From assembly GCA_963803165.1 (NCBI GenBank), contig CAWDLK010000002.1, positions 248,001 to 312,000 on the forward strand: a stretch of DNA of 64,000 nt, given 5' to 3'. Of the stretch, positions 63,241 through 64,000 are shown piece after piece. How positions within the stretch are numbered: the first letter of the stretch is position 1; each line of letters begins with the position of its first letter. A program made the translations under genes and the position numbers. This DNA is from Changshengia sp963803165 (GTDB lineage: Bacteria; Chloroflexota; Dormibacteria; Aeolococcales; Aeolococcaceae). The notes beneath the pieces were generated by a model that saw nothing but the letters and a program-made list of their open reading frames with translations, was not told where the DNA came from and searched no databases.

Positions 63241-63737
63241 TGGCACGGGTCTTCCGCTTCGGCGACGGCATCTCCACCGATGCCATCATGCCCGGCCGCT
63301 ACAACCTGACCACCGACCCCGAGGCCCTCGCCAGGGCCTGCTTCATCGAGAACCGCCCCGACTTCCACGAGACGGTGCGGCCCGGCGACGTGATCGTGGC
63401 AGGGAGCAACTTCGGCTGCGGCAGCTCCCGGGAGCACGCCCCCCTCTCCATCAAGGCCTGCGGGGTCAGCGCCGTGGTGGCCCGCTCCTTCGCCCGCATC
63501 TTCTATAGGAATGCGATCAACCTGGGCCTCCCGGTGATCCGCTGCGCCGACCTCCACGACGCGGTTCAGGACGGCGACGAGATCGAGCTCGACGTGCTGG
63601 CGGGCACCGTCACCGCCCACGGCCGCACCTTCCAGGGGGAGCCGCCCTCGGCGGTCGCCCGCCGGATCAGCGAGGCCGGCTCACTGGTCGAGCTGATCCG
63701 CAATCATGGGTGGGCCGCCATCGAGGAGGTGGTCTGA
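63240..63737 (+). CDS. Homoaconitase small subunit (LysU/LeuD-like)
   Basis: A 165-residue swivel-domain subunit. FRFGDGISTDAIMPGRYNLT at the N terminus, IVAGSNFGCGSSREHAPLSI with the catalytic Ser and substrate-binding Arg, and VVARSFARIFYRNAINLGLP are the family hallmarks. Short length fits the LysU/LeuD2 group. The ATG overlaps the stop of the large-subunit gene, so expression is coupled. The residue loop that separates homoaconitase from isopropylmalate isomerase (YLT versus YLR type) reads RYNLT here. Confidence 0.85.
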   Translation: MARVFRFGDGISTDAIMPGRYNLTTDPEALARACFIENRPDFHETVRPGDVIVAGSNFGCGSSREHAPLSIKACGVSAVVARSFARIFYRNAINLGLPVIRCADLHDAVQDGDEIELDVLAGTVTAHGRTFQGEPPSAVARRISEAGSLVELIRNHGWAAIEEVV

Positions 63738-63766
63738 GCGTGCCGACCGCAGAGGAGGACCCGACC

Positions 63767-63943
63767 ATGGCTGACGTGAGCGCTGCCTGCCCTGAGTGCG
63801 ATGCCCAGGTGGAGCTCGGCGACGACGCCGAGGTGGGCGAGATCGTGAGCTGCCCCGAGTGCGGCGCCGACCTCGAGATCCGGGCGCTGGCCCCGGCCCG
63901 TCTGGAGGTGGCCCCGCCCGAAGAGGAGGACTGGGGCGAGTGA
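63767..63943 (+). CDS. lysW: Lysine biosynthesis carrier protein LysW
   Basis: A 58-residue carrier whose C-terminal Glu is joined to the amino group of alpha-aminoadipate and protects it through the later steps. A zinc ribbon is visible (Cys8, Cys11 in CPEC and Cys29, Cys32 in CPEC), and the protein ends in EEEDWGE, the diagnostic LysW tail with the acceptor Glu58. ATG 63767 follows GAGGAGG at proper spacing. Its stop overlaps the start of the next gene in GTGA. This protein alone fixes the pathway type. Confidence 0.93.
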   Translation: MADVSAACPECDAQVELGDDAEVGEIVSCPECGADLEIRALAPARLEVAPPEEEDWGE

Positions 63944-64000
63944 CGTCTCCCCGCATCGGCATCCTCTGCTCCCGGGTCCGGGTCGAGGAGAAGCTGCTCC
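63940..64000 (+). CDS. lysX: LysX-like alpha-aminoadipate-LysW ligase, N-terminal part (runs off the window)
   Basis: From GTG 63940, overlapping the lysW stop by 4 bases, about 20 codons are visible: TSPRIGILCSRVRVEEKLL. Thermus and archaeal LysX proteins begin with the same pattern (strand IGILxxRxRxEEKxL). The ATP-grasp core lies beyond the window. Position behind lysW makes the assignment likely. Confidence 0.75.
   Translation, partial: MTSPRIGILCSRVRVEEKLL

Overview
This is a GC-rich bacterial chromosome segment with mostly short intergenic gaps, frequent ATGA/GTGA start-stop overlaps and many GTG/TTG starts. Housekeeping genes alternate with an accessory island. The actinobacterial-looking succinate dehydrogenase and regulators, combined with a LysW-dependent lysine pathway, suggest a soil bacterium outside classical Actinobacteria, for example Dormibacterota, Chloroflexota or a relative. 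That taxonomic placement is inference and weak.

Region 1 (1-14.8 kb) is core metabolism. It holds endonuclease III, malate dehydrogenase, an sdhC-sdhA-sdhB operon ending in a small coupled membrane protein, glutamate synthase gltB-gltD facing a second gltD homologue tail to tail, and a glycerophosphodiesterase whose stop codon lies inside a tRNA-His gene on the other strand.

Region 2 (14.9-30.5 kb) is a genomic island of about 15.5 kb. It starts at an intact tRNA-Arg(UCU) with a tyrosine recombinase next to it, and ends at a partial copy of the tRNA 3' half; a 22-bp direct repeat marks both ends. Inside are two toxin-antitoxin pairs, a divergent SDR/LysR pair, two paralogous pairs of small proteins, a LuxR-type regulator, an IS21-family element that carries an IS256-family element and splits a gene (both insertions keep exact target duplications), a second IS256-family element, a truncated DHFR-like gene and a frameshifted MarR gene divergent from an SRPBCC gene.

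Region 3 (30.5-59.4 kb) is a mix of regulators, transporters and secreted proteins. It has two glycosidase-fold paralogues (one coupled to a Clp-N gene and a small HTH gene behind twin inverted-repeat sites), three DHA2-type exporters each beside a TetR or MarR regulator, a patatin, a CAP-like secreted protein, a PfkB kinase, a histidine kinase fused to a LacI-like sensor, a Crp/Fnr regulator, hydrolases, a cold shock protein, a partial Tad pilus locus (cpaB, tadB, tadC) and a frameshifted lipoprotein built of Cys-Trp-Ala-Val-Gly repeats.

Region 4 (59.5-64 kb) is the most coherent system: an alpha-aminoadipate lysine operon with a LeuB-like homoisocitrate dehydrogenase, homocitrate synthase, both homoaconitase subunits, the carrier protein LysW and the first codons of LysX. 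In front of it lie a promoter, a nearly leaderless 25-codon peptide with four evenly spaced lysine codons, and a 13-bp-stem terminator. Together they look like a lysine-sensing attenuator.
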